Positions 16,138 through 24,511 of a stretch of DNA of 31,614 nucleotides are shown here, piece by piece (the stretch's first letter is position 1; each line of letters begins with the position of its first letter). The position numbers and the translations under genes were made by a program. The notes below the pieces were generated by a model. That model made no database searches and was not told where the DNA came from. It was given only the letters and a program-made list of their open reading frames with translations. The DNA lies in contig CAZJBA010000010.1 of assembly GCA_964544065.1 (NCBI GenBank), positions 1 through 31,614 on the forward strand. Direction: 5' to 3'. The stretch comes from JAYELX01 sp964544065 (GTDB lineage: Bacteria; Chloroflexota; Anaerolineae; Anaerolineales; UBA11858).

Positions 16138-17235
16138 ATGCAAACAATGAATCATCCTGAAACATATGCACGTATCAAAGTTGTCGGGGTTGGCGGTGGT
16201 GGTTGTAATGCCGTTGACCGCATGATCGAGGAAGGGATGCAGGGGGTTGAGTTTATCGCTGTAAACACGGACGCGCAAGCACTGGCCTTTTCTAAAGCAT
16301 CTACTCGCGTCCGCATCGGTGATGAGCTGACGCGTGGACTCGGCTCTGGCGGTGATCCCAAGGTTGGTTGCGGCGCGGCGGAGGAGTCTGCCGAAGAGCT
16401 ATACAATGTGCTCAAAGGCGCCGATATGGTCTTCGTCACCGCCGGCATTGGAGGCGGTACCGGCACCGGTGCGTCCCCCGTCATTGCCCAGATTGCCAAG
16501 GAGATCGACGCCCTGACCATTGGTGTCGTCACTCGGCCTTTCACATTCGAGGGCGCCCGCCGTATTGAGGTTGCCGACGTTGGTATTCAGGAACTGAAAC
16601 GTCAGGCCGATACCTTGATCGTGATTCCGAATGACCGTCTGTTACAAATTGTGGACAAACGCGCCACCCTGCAAGAGGCGTTTAAGGTGGCCGACGATGT
16701 CTTGCACCAGGGCATTCAAGGCATCTCGGAACTAATTACCATACCTGGCTTGATCAACCTGGACTTCGCCGACGTGCGCACGATCATGTCCGAGGGCGGC
16801 GCTGCGTTGATGGCCGTTGGTAAGGCCTCCGGCGATGAGCGCGCCCGGAAGGCCGCCGAACGGGCTGTTTCCAGCGAGTTGCTCGATATCACTATCGACG
16901 GCGCCCGCGGCATTCTCTTCAACGTGACCGGCGGCTCCGATATGACCCTCTTCGAGGTCAATCAGGCTGCTGCCCTCATCAAAGAGACGGCCCATCCTGA
17001 TGTCAATCTGATATTTGGTGCTGTCATCGATCCTGACATGAAAGATGAACTCCGTGTCACCGTGATTGCCACCGGCTTCGATAGCTCTGGCATGCCCCGC
17101 AGCATCATGGAGCGCAAAGAACGCCGCCAGGTTGCCGAACCAGAACGAAAAAAGGAAGAGGAATTCCAACCTCGTTCCCTCAATACCGAAGACCTGGATA
17201 TTCCTACCTTCTTGCGCAATCGAGTTCGTAAATAA
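16138..17235 (+). CDS. ftsZ: Cell division GTPase FtsZ
   Basis: A 365-aa tubulin-like GTPase forming the Z ring. VVGVGGGGCNAVDRM at the N-terminus, the tubulin signature GGGTGTG at 105-111, the T7-loop region NLDFADVRTIM, and the conserved C-terminal peptide DLDIPTFLRNR (binds FtsA and other partners) after a short charged linker are all visible. AGGAGGT (16123-16129) is a strong Shine-Dalgarno for ATG 16138; ATG 16147 is an in-frame alternative. Last gene of the cluster. Confidence 0.97.
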   Translation: MQTMNHPETYARIKVVGVGGGGCNAVDRMIEEGMQGVEFIAVNTDAQALAFSKASTRVRIGDELTRGLGSGGDPKVGCGAAEESAEELYNVLKGADMVFVTAGIGGGTGTGASPVIAQIAKEIDALTIGVVTRPFTFEGARRIEVADVGIQELKRQADTLIVIPNDRLLQIVDKRATLQEAFKVADDVLHQGIQGISELITIPGLINLDFADVRTIMSEGGAALMAVGKASGDERARKAAERAVSSELLDITIDGARGILFNVTGGSDMTLFEVNQAAALIKETAHPDVNLIFGAVIDPDMKDELRVTVIATGFDSSGMPRSIMERKERRQVAEPERKKEEEFQPRSLNTEDLDIPTFLRNRVRK

Positions 17236-17490
17236 AGAAATCTTGACGTTTGACCGTAGTTTTGTGAAGAACCTGAGGCCTCTCGCGTCGATTTGGGGTT
17301 TTCCCCGCATGTTGGAACCGCAGGCAGTCCTTACGTGGTTTTCCAACTGCCTCCGCACTGGCTGACTTGCCCGTGCATGAGAACCGGATGGCCCCTCCTC
17401 AACCAGGCTGGTTCTCTAGGAGCGCTGAACGTCGACCATGCTCCGGATGGCGTGAACGCCTTAGATATCACTGAGCCTCCTCTCAGTGGC
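17236..17490. other. Gene-free stretch downstream of ftsZ with inverted repeats
   Basis: No gene is supported. Visible elements are AACCAG (17401-17406) with CTGGTT (17408-17413), and CACTGAG (17469-17475) with CTCAGTG (17482-17488) around a 6-base loop. The latter has no T-run, so it is at best an atypical terminator. The higher GC stretch around 17270-17370 could be the remnant of a mobile element, but no transposase fragment could be recognised. Confidence 0.5.
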
Positions 17491-17538
17491 TTCTGACAGG
17501 TCAGTGAAATTCTGACACGTCAGTGAAGTTCTGACACG
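17491..17538. repeat. 19-bp direct repeats, two and a half copies
   Basis: TTCTGACAGGTCAGTGAAA (17491-17509) and TTCTGACACGTCAGTGAAG (17510-17528) are followed by TTCTGACACGTT. Each unit contains the palindrome CTGAC-NN-GTCAG. Multiple short repeats of this kind occur at the ends of IS21-family elements as transposase binding sites; assigning these to a relic IS end is an inference, as no istA/istB remains are visible. Confidence 0.75.
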
Positions 17539-17542
17539 TTTA

Positions 17543-17582
17543 CCTTTGCTCCCCGCCGTTGCTTTCCGGTGGGGAGTAAAGG
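17543..17582. repeat. Long stem-loop next to the 19-bp repeats
   Basis: The arm CCTTTGCTCCCCGCCG (17543-17558) pairs with the segment at 17567-17582 over 16 consecutive pairs including two G-U pairs, around an 8-base loop. No run of T follows on the plus strand (TTAAGGGG), so it is not a typical intrinsic terminator. It may be part of a mobile-element end or an RNA processing structure. Confidence 0.65.
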
Positions 17583-17656
17583 TTAAGGGGAAATGCCTTT
17601 CTTAAAAAATCTCATCTCCAAACCAAAATATTAAGGTAAATGGTACCCGTGTAGTC

Positions 17657-17685
17657 TTGTGTCTTGCCAACAAGCGTGCTAGAAT
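17657..17685 (+). promoter_or_regulatory. Candidate promoter of nrdR-nrdJ
   Basis: TTGTGT (17657-17662) and TAGAAT (17680-17685) lie 17 bp apart. Transcription would start near 17692, so that both NrdR-type boxes fall just downstream of the start site. A second weak option, TTGACC (17715-17720) with TATGGG 17 bp later, would be covered by the second box. Confidence 0.45.
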
Positions 17686-17699
17686 CAGTCCTCTAATTA

Positions 17700-17745
17700 T
17701 CCCCACATATACGGATTGACCTATTAGCAACCCCCACATATGGGG
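17700..17745 (+). promoter_or_regulatory. Tandem NrdR boxes upstream of nrdR
   Basis: Two copies of CCCCACATAT occur with the CACATAT core at 17704-17710 and 17735-17741, exactly 31 bp apart, i.e. three helical turns. NrdR is known to bind two tandem 16-bp boxes spaced 15-16 bp apart upstream of ribonucleotide reductase genes. Spacing, core and location all fit, although the flanking bases differ from the enterobacterial consensus. Confidence 0.7.
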
Positions 17746-17773
17746 TCTTGTTTTCTCTTGAGGATGGATAGAT

Positions 17774-18226
17774 ATGATTTGCCCCTATTGCCAAAGCAAA
17801 CGATCGCGAGTAGTGGATACGACCAAGAGTAAAAATGGCATTCGCCGTCGGCGCGAATGCCAAGACTGCGACCAACGCTTCAGCACCTTCGAACGCCCCA
17901 TTTTGGCGACGCCTCTTTTAATTAAAGAAGATGACAAGCGGGAGGAATTTGATCGCCAAAAATTGATCCGCGGGATTCGGATTGCCTGTGCCAAACGTCC
18001 CGTTTCGGCCGCTGATATCGATCGCTTGGTTGGCGAAATCGAATCATCGTTACAGGCCATGGGCGAAATTGAGGTGCCCTCGCGAGTCGTCGGGGATATG
18101 GTCATCGAGGGGTTGAAAGAGTTAGATCAGATTGCTTATATTCGCTATGCCATCGTCTATTTGGGCTTGGATGATTTGAAATCTATTCGAGAAGAGATTG
18201 ATCATCTCTTGGGACAAACGGAATAA
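17774..18226 (+). CDS. nrdR: Transcriptional repressor NrdR
   Basis: A 150-aa ATP/dATP-sensing repressor of ribonucleotide reductase genes. The zinc ribbon has Cys3, Cys6, Cys29 and Cys32, followed by the ATP-cone domain (about residues 46-136) beginning VIKEDDKREEF-like, here LLIKEDDKREEFDRQKLIRG. Length is standard. Its location directly before nrdJ and the two upstream boxes indicate control of this operon and of itself. Confidence 0.96.
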   Translation: MICPYCQSKRSRVVDTTKSKNGIRRRRECQDCDQRFSTFERPILATPLLIKEDDKREEFDRQKLIRGIRIACAKRPVSAADIDRLVGEIESSLQAMGEIEVPSRVVGDMVIEGLKELDQIAYIRYAIVYLGLDDLKSIREEIDHLLGQTE

Positions 18227-18287
18227 ACCAGACACCTGGGGGCCTCCAACGAAAAGGGATTGTAGCTTGGTAAGGAAGGAGTCTTTA

Positions 18288-20885
18288 GTGGTTTCGAAAG
18301 ATGTAGATACGCGCAAACAAGAACTTGGACTTTCTGATACACCGCCGCTGCCCGAAGATTACAGCGAAGTCAGCTTATCGCAGAATGCTGATCGGGTTTT
18401 CATGCGGCGTTATGCCCGCAAGAATGAAGACGGACAACCTGCTGAGACCGTTGAGCAAACTTTCTGGCGAGTCGCCTATCATGTCGCCGTTATAGAAGAG
18501 GGGTGGAACGAGACTCCCTCCCAGGTGGCGCGCCGTTTTTATGATCTTCTGGCCGAGAAACGATTCCTGCCCAACTCGCCCACCTTTACCGGCGCGGGGA
18601 CGCCCTTGGGGCAATTAGCCGCGTGTTTCGTCTTGCCTATTAGCGATGATATGGGTCGCCGTTCGGATGGTATTTTCCAGACCCTGCGCGATGCCGCTTT
18701 GATTCAACAGACCGGAGGAGGCAATGGTTTCTCTTTTACGCGCTTACGCCCCAAAGAATCGTTGATCAAAACTTCATCTGGTCGTGCCACAGGCCCGGTG
18801 GGTTTCCTGCGAGTGTATGATGAGGCCTTTGGCGAAATTGCCCAGGGAGGGGCCCGGCGCGGTGCCAATATGGCCGTCTTGCGCGTCGATCATCCCGACA
18901 TCGAAGAGTTCATTACCTGCAAGACCGACGAGAACGCCATCACCAACTTTAATATTTCCGTCGGGATCACCGAGGCCTTCATGCAGGCGGTCGAAAATGA
19001 TGAAGACTGGGAATTACGTTTCCCCGATGTCCATCATCCTGCTTATCGGCATTTCGATGGCAGCTTGGAGCAGGCCGAAGAGCAAGGCATTCCCGTCTTG
19101 GTGCATAAAACGATACCTGCCCGCAAATTGTTTGATCAGATCGTCCGGCAAGCTCATCACAATGGGGAACCGGGGGTGCTTTTCCTGGACACGGCCAATC
19201 GCGCCAATCCGATGCCGCATCTGTATACGCTCGAGGCTACCAATCCATGCGGGGAACAATTTTTGGCTCCCTATGAAAATTGCTGCCTTGGCTCGATCAA
19301 TCTGGCCCAACACATGGCCCCGGATGGCGGCGTCGACTGGGAAAAGCTGGAACAGTCGACCCGATTGGCGACCCGTTTTCTCGACGATGTCGTCGATGCG
19401 AATGCCTATGTCCCCGCTGTGCCGGAACTGGAAGAAGCCGCTCATCGCGCCCGCCGGATTGGGTTGGGCATCATGGGGTTGGCCGATTTGATGTACCACG
19501 TCGGTTTGCGCTATGGTTCGCCCCAGGCGCAAGAATTTGCTTCTCAGGTGATGGAGTTTATCCGCTATCATGCCATGGGGGCCAGCATCGAGCTGGCCCG
19601 GCAGCGAGGTCCCTTCCCGGCCATCAACGGGAGCATCTATGACCCTGACCATCTGACCTGGCAGCCTCCGGAATCGATCATCCCTTACCAAAATGATTGG
19701 GATCGTCCCCCCTTGGATTGGGAATCCGTCCGAGAGGGGATCAGCCAACACGGCATCCGCAACGCGGCCCAAACAACGGTTGCTCCCACCGGAACGACTG
19801 CTACCGTCTCAGGATGTGAGGGCTACGGTTGCGAGCCGGTTTTTGCTCTGGCCTACGTTCGTCATGTTGATGATAATGGCGAGGACTTGAAGCTAACCTA
19901 CACCAGCCCATTGTTCGAACAAGCCCTGATCGAAGCAGGTCTGGATGAGCAGACTCGGAAGCAAGCCGTTGAAGAGGTTTTGGAAACGGGTTCCTGTCAG
20001 GGAGTTGAATCAATCCCCGCTGAAATTCGAGATATTTTTGCCGTTTCGCAAGACATCACCGCCGAGGAGCATGTTCGCATGCAGGCGGCCATGCAGGCCT
20101 TTGTGGATAACAGCATCAGCAAGACGGTCAATTTCCCCGCGGATGCAAGTGAACAGGATGTTGCTACTGCCTATGAATTGGCCTGGAAGTTGGGTTGTAA
20201 GGGGACGACCGTTTATGTGACCGGTTCTCGCGATAAGGTGGTTCTCGAAACAGGGGCGACAACCGATGATCAACTTGACGAACAGGCCGCGGTCAGCGAG
20301 AAGATGGATCAATTGATTATGTGGCCCGAAGCCAAAAAGCCGCGCCCGCGCCGCTTGCATGGGTACACCTTCAGCGTGAAAACCCCGCTGGGAAAAGCCT
20401 TCATCACCGTCAACGAGAATGGCCATAACCAACCCTTCGAGGTTTTCATCAACTCCTCCAAGGCGGGTTCCGACACGGCCGCCGTCTCCGAAGCGATTGG
20501 GCGTTTACTTTCCTATTCCTTGCGAATAGCTTCCACCGTGGAACCGCGCGAACGGATGCGCGAGATCGTGCGGCAACTGGAGGGCATTGGCGGCCGCCGC
20601 CCGACCGGCTTTGGCGCCAACCGGGTCCGCTCCTTGCCCGATGGCGTTTCCCAGGCTTTGCGCGAATACCTGGAAGAGACGCTTGACGAGTACGTTTGGG
20701 AAGAGCTTGAGAGCGATAACGGCAGTCCTGCGAAAAAACAGCTTGATTTTGGCCAGGCCGCTTTTGAGGGCAATAACGCCAAGCGCGCCAAGATCGGCGA
20801 CTTATGCCCCGATTGCGGCCAGGCTGCCCTGGTCAACGAAGAGGGCTGCCGAAAATGTTATAACTGTGGCTACAGCGAGTGTTAG
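18288..20885 (+). CDS. nrdJ: Adenosylcobalamin-dependent (class II) ribonucleotide reductase
   Basis: An 865-aa enzyme reducing ribonucleotides to deoxyribonucleotides with a B12-generated thiyl radical, independent of oxygen. Seen are LPNSPTFTGAGTPLGQLAACFVLP, the active-site NPCGEQ with Cys321 and Glu323, NCCLGSINL, PTGTTATVSGCEGYGCEP, and a C-terminal zinc-ribbon-like tail with CPDC and CYNC pairs. The frame is open to 18198 inside nrdR, but AGGAG (18277-18281) six bases before GTG 18288 settles the start. The tail probably also carries redox-active cysteines. Confidence 0.96.
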   Translation: MVSKDVDTRKQELGLSDTPPLPEDYSEVSLSQNADRVFMRRYARKNEDGQPAETVEQTFWRVAYHVAVIEEGWNETPSQVARRFYDLLAEKRFLPNSPTFTGAGTPLGQLAACFVLPISDDMGRRSDGIFQTLRDAALIQQTGGGNGFSFTRLRPKESLIKTSSGRATGPVGFLRVYDEAFGEIAQGGARRGANMAVLRVDHPDIEEFITCKTDENAITNFNISVGITEAFMQAVENDEDWELRFPDVHHPAYRHFDGSLEQAEEQGIPVLVHKTIPARKLFDQIVRQAHHNGEPGVLFLDTANRANPMPHLYTLEATNPCGEQFLAPYENCCLGSINLAQHMAPDGGVDWEKLEQSTRLATRFLDDVVDANAYVPAVPELEEAAHRARRIGLGIMGLADLMYHVGLRYGSPQAQEFASQVMEFIRYHAMGASIELARQRGPFPAINGSIYDPDHLTWQPPESIIPYQNDWDRPPLDWESVREGISQHGIRNAAQTTVAPTGTTATVSGCEGYGCEPVFALAYVRHVDDNGEDLKLTYTSPLFEQALIEAGLDEQTRKQAVEEVLETGSCQGVESIPAEIRDIFAVSQDITAEEHVRMQAAMQAFVDNSISKTVNFPADASEQDVATAYELAWKLGCKGTTVYVTGSRDKVVLETGATTDDQLDEQAAVSEKMDQLIMWPEAKKPRPRRLHGYTFSVKTPLGKAFITVNENGHNQPFEVFINSSKAGSDTAAVSEAIGRLLSYSLRIASTVEPRERMREIVRQLEGIGGRRPTGFGANRVRSLPDGVSQALREYLEETLDEYVWEELESDNGSPAKKQLDFGQAAFEGNNAKRAKIGDLCPDCGQAALVNEEGCRKCYNCGYSEC

Positions 20886-20900
20886 AGGAAGGAGGCTTTG

Positions 20901-21665
20901 ATGAGGACCCCAACGATTGAATTGATCCATCGGCACGGCTCTGTGCGAGACTACAAAACCGACCCGGTGCCCATTGAAACCATTGAAACGATCGTCGCCG
21001 CCGGGCAGCGCGCTTCGACCTCGTCCAATTTGCAAATGTACAGTGTCGTGGTCGTCACCGATGCTGATAAGCGCGCCCGCTTGATGAGCTTGTGCGGCGA
21101 TCAAGAGCACATCGGGCAAGCGCCCGTTTACATGGCCTGGTGCGCCGACCTGAGCCGGTTGGAGCGAGTTTGCGAGCATCAAGGTTACAACAACGAGAGC
21201 GACTACATGGAGAATCTGATGCTCGCCGTCGTTGATGCAGCATTAGCGATGCAAAATGCTGCTTTGGCGGCCGAATCCCTGGGGTTGGGTTTTTGTTACA
21301 TCGGCGGAATCCGCAATTATCCGGATAAAGTCATCCGGTTGTTGGAACTCCCCCCTTTAGTTTTCCCCATCTGTGGCATGACCTTGGGCTGGCCCCTCCA
21401 ACCGGCGCGCATTCGTCCCCGTTTGCCGCTCGAGGCCGTCCTCCACTGGGAGACCTATCAATCCGATCACGAAGCCCATCTGCGCGCCTATGATCAAACC
21501 ATGATTGAAACCGGCATTTATGATAACCGCCAGGTTGACTCAGACAGCGAGGAGCATCCACAAGACGAGTACGGTTGGATGGAGCACTCCGCCCGCCGTG
21601 CTTCAAAGGTGCACCGGCCCGGCCTGCGGGAAGCGCTGCTTCGAGCTGGCTTCGAGATGAAGTAG
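20901..21665 (+). CDS. NfsA-like FMN-dependent nitroreductase
   Basis: A 254-aa nitroreductase-fold flavoprotein. The N-terminal HGSVRDYKTDPVP and the ASTSSNLQMYSVVVV segment form the FMN site; the middle YMENLMLAVVDAALAMQNAALAAESLGLGFCYIGGIRN and the later PRLPLEAVLHWETY resemble oxygen-insensitive NfsA/FRP enzymes, which reduce nitro compounds, quinones or flavins with NAD(P)H. GGAAGGAGG ends 5 bases before ATG 20901; a TTG one codon upstream is less likely. It is 15 bases after nrdJ, so it is co-transcribed; an electron-supply role for the operon is only a guess. Confidence 0.88.
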   Translation: MRTPTIELIHRHGSVRDYKTDPVPIETIETIVAAGQRASTSSNLQMYSVVVVTDADKRARLMSLCGDQEHIGQAPVYMAWCADLSRLERVCEHQGYNNESDYMENLMLAVVDAALAMQNAALAAESLGLGFCYIGGIRNYPDKVIRLLELPPLVFPICGMTLGWPLQPARIRPRLPLEAVLHWETYQSDHEAHLRAYDQTMIETGIYDNRQVDSDSEEHPQDEYGWMEHSARRASKVHRPGLREALLRAGFEMK

Positions 21666-21708
21666 AGCATCCCTGATATGAAACAATTTCTGCCTCGCAG
21701 GAGTAGCT

Positions 21709-22362
21709 ATGACCAAACGTCTCATCCTTGTCGCCGGCAACATTGGCTCTGGCAAAACGTCGCTGACCGAACGTCTGGCCCAGCGTTTGGGTTGGCGCGC
21801 CGCCTTCGAATCCGTCGCCGATAACCCCTATCTTTCCGACTTCTACGCTGATATGCGCCAGTGGTCGTTCCATTTGCAGGTTTTTTTCCTCGGGCACCGC
21901 GCCGAGCAGCACCTTGATCTTGCCCTCGATCCCCGCTCGGCGATTGCCGACCGCAGCATTTACGAAGACGCTTACATCTTTTCGCGGGCCTTGCATCACA
22001 TGAGCAACCTCTCCGAGCGCGATTACCTGGCCTACCGGCGCGTTTTCGACCTGGTCATCTCCAATCTACCCTCCCCAGATTTGCTCATCTATCTCAAGGC
22101 TTCGGTACCGGAGTTGATGGCCCGGATTCAACGCCGCGGCCGCAAGATGGAAAGCGGCATCAGTGCGGACTATCTCTCTTTGTTGGAATCCTTCTACGAG
22201 GATTGGCTGGAGGCCTTTGACATTTGTCCCGTGCTGACCATCCGCTCGGACGATTTGGATTTTGTGCACAAAAAGAAACACCTCGACATCGTCGTGGAGC
22301 GGATTGAGGATAAACTGGCCGGGAAGGAGGAACTCGTTTTCCCGGATAACGGGGAGGAATAG
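21709..22362 (+). CDS. Deoxynucleoside kinase (dGK/dCK/dAK type)
   Basis: A 217-aa salvage kinase phosphorylating deoxynucleosides. P-loop GNIGSGKTS with Lys16 and Thr17; FESVADNPYLSDFYADMRQWSFHLQVFFL contains the substrate-binding Glu and Tyr/Phe segment; DRSIYEDAYIF matches the DRS motif; the LID-region Arg run IQRRGRKMESGI follows. A Shine-Dalgarno GGAG precedes ATG 21709. It closes the dNTP-supply operon and is followed by a terminator. Substrate specificity cannot be read from the sequence. Confidence 0.9.
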   Translation: MTKRLILVAGNIGSGKTSLTERLAQRLGWRAAFESVADNPYLSDFYADMRQWSFHLQVFFLGHRAEQHLDLALDPRSAIADRSIYEDAYIFSRALHHMSNLSERDYLAYRRVFDLVISNLPSPDLLIYLKASVPELMARIQRRGRKMESGISADYLSLLESFYEDWLEAFDICPVLTIRSDDLDFVHKKKHLDIVVERIEDKLAGKEELVFPDNGEE

Positions 22363-22422
22363 CTGAATCACGCTCCGGCAGGTTACCGTTGTTGTGGCCT
22401 TGATCTCCCCCCAAGCAAATGG

Positions 22423-22454
22423 CCCACGGATTTGTCTCCGTGGGTTATTTTATT
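22423..22454 (+). terminator. Intrinsic terminator of the nrdR-nrdJ operon
   Basis: CCCACGGA (22423-22430) and TCCGTGGG (22437-22444) form an 8-bp perfect stem with a 6-base loop, followed by TTATTTTATT. It lies between convergent genes; reading on the minus strand gives only a poor T-tract, so it works mainly for the plus strand. Confidence 0.85.
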
Positions 22455-22476
22455 CGCGGTAATTAGCTTCTCCACC

Positions 22477-23106
22477 CTATGCCTTGGCTACTATTTTCAC
22501 TGGCGGCAGCACTCGTAGCATTTGCTCTGTTACGCCAAAGGCGAAGTTGACTAGTGGCGTTCCAGGCATTGCAAAATAATCACTGAGTTTTTGGTAGCCT
22601 TCTTCGGTGAAGGGGATCTCTTTGCGCTGGTCTTTGGTGTTTGCAGATAGCGAAGGATCCAGTTTTCGTATCGAAACCGACTCCGTTTCAAGTGTATAGG
22701 TTTCCGAGGGTGTTAAAGTCAACTTATCGGCATCTTGAAAATCGATTCTTTCAAAAGGGTCCAGTATACTTTGATAATCTTGTAATAGTTGTGGCAGTTC
22801 TACTTGAAAGGAGCGTCGCTCTTTTTTTGAGACACTGATTCCCCACATGCCGTAGATATCGCGGCTATAAGCGTCGCTGTGGTGTGTTTTTCCTAACTGA
22901 AACAAAACAGAGCTTTTTTCCAGTTTTAGCAGGAATGTAGGCAGAACATTCGTGACAGAGAATGATGAGCGCTGCTTTTGACGATCGTAAATATTATATA
23001 ACCTATTGAGCTTATTTACCGCTGCATCCGTTATTTCTGTGGGTAAGATCATCCAGCGGTAGTCTTTTTGTAAAGAGCGTGAATATAACAGATGTTGATA
23101 TCGCAT
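22477..23106 (-). CDS. Unknown 209-aa protein paired with the GTPase
   Basis: No confident family. The protein has no signal peptide, membrane segment or cysteine. The N-terminus MRYQHLLYSRSLQKDYRWMI faintly recalls the N-terminal domain of the large GTPase-associated proteins (GAP1 type) described in bacterial conflict systems, but the protein is much shorter and the likeness is by eye. A mixed alpha/beta character with a charged middle (SVSKKERRSFQVELPQLL) is visible. It starts only 12 bases after the GTPase stop and has no strong Shine-Dalgarno of its own, so it is probably translationally coupled and a functional partner. AT-rich like the GTPase gene. Confidence 0.75.
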   Translation of the reverse strand: MRYQHLLYSRSLQKDYRWMILPTEITDAAVNKLNRLYNIYDRQKQRSSFSVTNVLPTFLLKLEKSSVLFQLGKTHHSDAYSRDIYGMWGISVSKKERRSFQVELPQLLQDYQSILDPFERIDFQDADKLTLTPSETYTLETESVSIRKLDPSLSANTKDQRKEIPFTEEGYQKLSDYFAMPGTPLVNFAFGVTEQMLRVLPPVKIVAKA

Positions 23107-23118
23107 AGTCTATGTTTG

Positions 23119-24462
23119 CTAGATTGGTGTGATTTGTTTTGATGCAATATCGCGTAAAATTTTTGAGCATTTTTTTTGCTCTTCTATCACATCATTTGTG
23201 ATAGGTTGTCTATTACGGATAGCTTCTTGTGAATCCCGTTTGATTCTTAACTCTCTTTCTAAATTATTCAAGTCAGCTTGCAATAAATTGATAGTTCTTC
23301 TTTTTTGTTGAAGTTCCTCTTTTAAAGCTTCTTTGTCTCTTGATGGTGCAGTTCCGTCAAGAATGATTCTGCTCAAGCTATTTATTTGTTCAAAAAGCCA
23401 CCATAAACACCCTGTTGATTTGTTTTTAATAGAGTTTAGTTTTTTAAGTTGGTTTTTGATCTTTTGAATCCTCTTTTCATTTTTTTCTACTTGTTGACTT
23501 GCTGTTTCAATTTTGTTTTGTGTTTCCTGAATGGATTCTTCTATTTGATCAGCCTCTTTATAATTTTGCACAATGCGCGTTTTCAGGGTGGTATTCTCAT
23601 CGTCTATACCATAGCTTATGCAATAAAAAACGGCATGTTCAACGTTCATTGGTGTAAGGGGCTCAATGATTGTGGTTTCTATTTTTAGGGGATCGTTTTT
23701 GACGCGCTCAATTTTTGCAGCTTCTCCAACTGCAGAAATTGGAGCGATTGCCCCTTGCCATAGTGGATTCCGACGAATTACGGATTGTATTTTTCTAATG
23801 GCTTTTATTCCCTTCTGGGTAAGCGGAGCATAATTTTGACTTTTTTGGGGTTGAGCTACACCATCGGCTTTTGTTAGTAATACTAATACAGTGAGTTCTT
23901 GGTTTGGGTAATTCCTTCCCAGAGCATCTAGTATTTGATACATTCTGTCAATACCGGTGTTTAGCGATGGCAGTGGTTGATAAAGAAGCTGGATAGAATC
24001 AATAAATAGAATCACGGCTTTGCAATGTTGGATATGGCGTGCTACCCTTGCCAGTTGGTTTCTCGTTTCCTGGTTTAATTGTCCCGGTTTAATGTCTGAG
24101 ATCAAACCTCCTCGATAATCGATCAATTCAATATTGCATACACAATTCTGTTGTTCATTTTGTTTTTCGTACAAGTCAAAAGACCAACTTGTCGTATTTT
24201 GGGTGCCTTCTGGAAATTCAAGCCCCCCATTTCTTCTAAAGCTAATTTCTTCCCATCGGCCGATTTGTAATAGGTTATCATAAAAATTACTAGAAGTAGG
24301 GTGCATTGAAAAACTATGAGAAATATGTTTTTTTGATTGTTTGTTTGATTTTGTCTTTTTCCCGCGGTTTAGCCAGAATTCTTGTACTGATAGTTGTTCG
24401 TATAGCGCTGCCAAAAACGACGTCTTCCCCGAGCCTGTAACACCGACCATGGCGATTTTCAT
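23119..24462 (-). CDS. TRAFAC-like GTPase with C-terminal coiled coil
   Basis: A 447-aa cytoplasmic P-loop GTPase. G1 is GVTGSGKTS (residues 7-15), G3 is DYRGG (115-119) after the hydrophobic strand CNIELI, G4 is TKAD (197-200) after LTVLVLL, and a G5-like SAV occurs at 243-245. A basic insertion (about 34-46) follows G1. From about 295 to 345 and 375 to 410 the sequence is Glu/Lys/Gln-rich with heptad spacing, i.e. a coiled-coil hairpin, split by a Trp-containing GCLWWLFEQ segment. This resembles the double-GTPase-type proteins of predicted bacterial NTP-dependent conflict systems. GGGAG precedes the ATG. First gene of a two-gene operon; nucleotide preference is inferred from TKAD. Confidence 0.85.
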   Translation of the reverse strand: MKIAMVGVTGSGKTSFLAALYEQLSVQEFWLNRGKKTKSNKQSKKHISHSFSMHPTSSNFYDNLLQIGRWEEISFRRNGGLEFPEGTQNTTSWSFDLYEKQNEQQNCVCNIELIDYRGGLISDIKPGQLNQETRNQLARVARHIQHCKAVILFIDSIQLLYQPLPSLNTGIDRMYQILDALGRNYPNQELTVLVLLTKADGVAQPQKSQNYAPLTQKGIKAIRKIQSVIRRNPLWQGAIAPISAVGEAAKIERVKNDPLKIETTIIEPLTPMNVEHAVFYCISYGIDDENTTLKTRIVQNYKEADQIEESIQETQNKIETASQQVEKNEKRIQKIKNQLKKLNSIKNKSTGCLWWLFEQINSLSRIILDGTAPSRDKEALKEELQQKRRTINLLQADLNNLERELRIKRDSQEAIRNRQPITNDVIEEQKKCSKILRDIASKQITPI

Positions 24463-24505
24463 GGTAGCACTCCCTACTATTCAGACCTGAAAACCTAACT
24501 CTTCC

Positions 24506-24511
24506 ATTATA
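24506..24511 (-). promoter_or_regulatory. -10 element of the GTPase operon
   Basis: On the minus strand the sequence reads TTGTTGTATAATGG, with a perfect TATAAT -10 hexamer. Transcription would begin near 24499 and leave a leader of about 37 bases containing GGGAG before ATG 24462. The -35 would fall at the edge of or inside the N block. It suggests that the GTPase is the first gene of its transcript. Confidence 0.5.

Noticed and set aside
17236..17365. Possible group II intron or transposase fragment downstream of ftsZ
   Set aside because: Some words looked familiar but no domain V-like hairpin and no transposase motif could be confirmed in any frame.
17491..17538. Start of a CRISPR array
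   Set aside because: The repeats are directly adjacent without spacers, are only 19 bp long and no cas gene is near.
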